From: Bauldia sp.
GTDB lineage: Bacteria; Pseudomonadota; Alphaproteobacteria; Rhizobiales; Kaistiaceae
DNA length: 6,943 nucleotides
Reading direction: 5' to 3'
Assembly (NCBI GenBank): GCA_020442095.1
Contig: JAGRKY010000090.1
Span: 1 to 6,943, forward strand
Below are positions 5,203 through 6,943 of the stretch, piece by piece (within the stretch, counting starts at the first letter, position 1; each line of letters opens with the position of its first letter). A model generated the notes under the pieces. It saw only the letters and a list, made by a program, of their open reading frames with translations, was not told the origin of the DNA and did no database searches. Position numbers and translations under genes: made by a program.

Positions 5203-6675
5203 TCACAGTACCTCGACGTAGCCCATCATCCCCGCCTCCTGGTGCTCGATGACGTGGCAATGGAACATCCACTTGCCGGGATTGTCCGCGACGAGGGCGA
5301 CCTCGACGGTCTCCCCGGGCATGAGGAGCACGGTATCGGCGTGATGGGCAGGGAGGCTCCTGAGATTCGAGCGCAGAACCTTGAAGCTGTGGCCGTGGAT
5401 GTGGATCGGATGCATCAGCCGGCTGGCGTTCTTCAGTTCGAACACGTATGAACGCCCGCGCTGCAGGACGGCCAGCGGCGGCGGGATCTTCGAATGATCC
5501 TTGCCCGGCCATTCCGCGCCGTTGATCGACCAGAGGGTCTCGGTCGACAGGCAGAGCGAGCCGAGCAGCAGCCCGCCGGTCGGGTCGTCGACAGCCGCCG
5601 CCGCAGCGGGGTCCGCCGACGCGAAGGTGAAGGTCAACCGGTCGGCGGCTGCGATATCCGGCTCGGGGATGCGCCCGGCGCGAAGCGGCCGAGGATCGAA
5701 GGCTCCACCCGGACCCGCCGGCCCGCGCCCGACGAGGCGCGCGAGGCTGACCGCGGGCTCGAGCCGCCGGTCGAGAAGATGCGCCACCGCGCCCTCTCCC
5801 GGCGAGCGGACGACGAGATCGACGCGCGAGCCTGGTGAGAGATACCACCCGTCGAGGGGGAATGGCGGAACGGCGATGCCATCGACCGCGACGACCGCGG
5901 TTTCCGCGCCCTCGACGACCATCTCCATGACACGGGTCCGGTCGGTGTTGACGAGGCGCAGCCGGCAATCGGACCGGGCGGGCAGGACGACCTCCGCTTC
6001 GGCGGCGCCATTGGCGCTGCGGACGTTGCCGTAGGTGCCGGCCTTGCTGGCACCGCGCTTGGTGAAGAAGGAGCGGAAGACGCCCTTGTCGAGATCGATC
6101 GGCCAGTCGCGAAGCTGGAGCGTCACGTCCGCGGCATAGGGTTCCGTCGTGTCGCCATCGACGATCAGGAGGCCGACCAGGCCGCGTCCAAGCTGCTCGG
6201 CGGTATTGCAGTGGGTGTGGAACCAGAAGGTGCCGGTGTCCGGCGGCACGAAGCCGTAGCGGTAGCTTTGTCCGGGCTCGACCGGCGGCTGAATCAGGTA
6301 GGGAACGCCATCCTGGTCGTTGGGCAGGCGGATGCCGTGCCAGTGGATCGAGGTGTGCTCGCCCTCGCGCGGCAGCGCGTTCTCGACGACGACATCGAGG
6401 CGGTCGCCAAGATTCAACCGCAGGACCGGCGGCCATTCGCCGTCGGAGAAGGTCCACATCGGCATGACGTGGCCATCGAAGCAGGGAAGCGCGCGTGGCC
6501 GCTCCGCCGCCACGAAGCGGGCCGAGACCGTGCGCCCCGTCGCAGGGGCGGGTACCGGCGCGAGCGGCGTGGCGAAGGCCGCGACGCGTCCCGAAGCGGC
6601 AACGCTGGCGCCACCGGCGAAACAGGCAGTCGCGGCGAGGAAGTGGCGGCGGGTAAGCATGACCGTGTCCGACAT
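5203..6675 (-). CDS. Tat-exported three-domain multicopper oxidase (laccase-like)
   Basis: Periplasmic oxidase that couples one-electron oxidation of a substrate to reduction of O2 to water. Of 490 residues, the first 35 or so form a Tat signal (TRRHFLAA twin-arginine at 8-15, then a hydrophobic stretch). All copper ligands are present: HWHG at 111-114, HTH at 153-155, HPIHIHGH at 422-429 and HCHVIEHQEAGM at 472-483. These give the trinuclear centre plus the type 1 site (H422, C473, H478, axial Met483). The Met-rich insertion of CueO-type cuprous oxidases is not seen, so a role in copper tolerance is not favoured by sequence. Laccase-like, Mn(II)-oxidising or structural (FtsP-like) roles remain possible, although the intact ligands argue against FtsP. 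ATG 6675 is chosen because it gives a short n-region before the twin Arg and has AGGA 11 nt upstream; ATG 6660 is an alternative. The ABC permease gene ends 63 bp upstream, and the diheme cytochrome gene lies downstream. Confidence 0.93.
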   Translation of the reverse strand: MSDTVMLTRRHFLAATACFAGGASVAASGRVAAFATPLAPVPAPATGRTVSARFVAAERPRALPCFDGHVMPMWTFSDGEWPPVLRLNLGDRLDVVVENALPREGEHTSIHWHGIRLPNDQDGVPYLIQPPVEPGQSYRYGFVPPDTGTFWFHTHCNTAEQLGRGLVGLLIVDGDTTEPYAADVTLQLRDWPIDLDKGVFRSFFTKRGASKAGTYGNVRSANGAAEAEVVLPARSDCRLRLVNTDRTRVMEMVVEGAETAVVAVDGIAVPPFPLDGWYLSPGSRVDLVVRSPGEGAVAHLLDRRLEPAVSLARLVGRGPAGPGGAFDPRPLRAGRIPEPDIAAADRLTFTFASADPAAAAAVDDPTGGLLLGSLCLSTETLWSINGAEWPGKDHSKIPPPLAVLQRGRSYVFELKNASRLMHPIHIHGHSFKVLRSNLRSLPAHHADTVLLMPGETVEVALVADNPGKWMFHCHVIEHQEAGMMGYVEVL

Positions 6676-6738
6676 AAGCGAACCAATCCTGCTTGCGCCG
6701 TCGGTCAAAGGCAATGACCCGGTTCACAGGTCCGGAAT

Positions 6739-6943
6739 TCAGTCGAGCGTCCGCCGGTAGCGGATCAATGCAATCCCGGCAACCGCCGCCCAGAAGACGA
6801 GGAGCGGCCAGATGTTGTTGACGACTTCCGGGAAACCGCCCCCCTTCAACATGACGCCGCGCACAACGCGGAGGTAATGCGTCAACGGGATGATCTGGCC
6901 GATCGCCTGCGCCCAGTCCGGCATGCCGCGGAAGGGGAACATG
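6739..6943 (-). CDS. ABC-2 type transporter permease, C-terminal end (runs off right edge)
   Basis: Only the last 67 residues or so are in the window. They contain the conserved ABC-2 permease ending: the FPFRGMPDWAQAIG segment, then PLTHYLRVVRGVMLKG, then one hydrophobic helix (about WPLLVFWAAVAGIALIRY) and a short basic tail ending RRTLD. This matches the inner-membrane subunit of YbhS/YhhJ- or NodJ-like exporters, which work with an ATPase usually encoded just upstream; that gene would lie to the right of the window. The ATG at 6942 is internal and not the true start. The cargo cannot be inferred. The multicopper oxidase gene starts 63 bp downstream on the same strand, so the two may be co-transcribed. 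Confidence 0.85.
   Translation of the reverse strand, partial: MFPFRGMPDWAQAIGQIIPLTHYLRVVRGVMLKGGGFPEVVNNIWPLLVFWAAVAGIALIRYRRTLD

Noticed and set aside
6676..6714. Upstream extension of the multicopper oxidase to an in-frame TTG at 6714
   Set aside because: It needs a rare start codon and places 13 extra residues before a normal-length Tat leader; ATG 6675 has a usable ribosome site.
5111..6727. Minus-strand open frame of 538 residues overlapping the multicopper oxidase
   Set aside because: Longer than the oxidase frame but Arg/Pro-rich with no motifs. The other frame carries every copper ligand and a Tat signal, so this is a frame-shifted shadow.

Overview
The window is compact, high-GC (clearly above 60%) bacterial chromosome with third-position G/C bias in every gene. 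The genes look alphaproteobacterial, most likely Rhizobiales/Hyphomicrobiales: the Zwf N-terminus, the MATE family type, and the Pro/Ala-rich secreted protein with an MliC-like tail all point that way. This placement is inference; no rRNA or tRNA gene is present to confirm it. I see no mobile element, CRISPR array, integrase, phage gene or tRNA.

Layout, left to right. (1) Positions 1-469, minus strand: the first 156 codons of glucose-6-phosphate dehydrogenase (zwf), running off the left edge. (2) Positions 470-716: a divergent intergenic region. (3) Plus strand, 717-2258: a 513-residue exported protein with two copies of a Cys-x20-Cys domain, Pro/Ala/Glu linkers, a third Cys-containing domain and a C-terminal MliC-like (lysozyme-inhibitor-type) domain. 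It is followed 21 bp later by a small YciI-family protein (2280-2600), and after an 86-bp gap by a 12-helix MATE efflux transporter (2687-4105). (4) Positions 4106-4180: a convergent intergenic region with two strong hairpins, probably a two-way terminator. (5) Minus strand, from the right edge inward: the C-terminal end of an ABC-2 type permease (6943-6739), a Tat-exported three-domain multicopper oxidase (6675-5203) and a secreted diheme cytochrome c (5086-4181).

The plus-strand trio looks like a cell-envelope and efflux group, but only the first two genes are close enough to suggest a tight operon. The minus-strand trio looks like a periplasmic redox group: the multicopper oxidase carries all ten copper-binding His and the Cys, and the diheme cytochrome could exchange electrons with it. 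No dehydrogenase subunit is visible, so the substrate is unknown. A short perfect dyad lies just upstream of the cytochrome and may be an operator. The least described item is the multidomain secreted protein. The redox pair is the best candidate for a functional system, but nothing in the window proves a new one.
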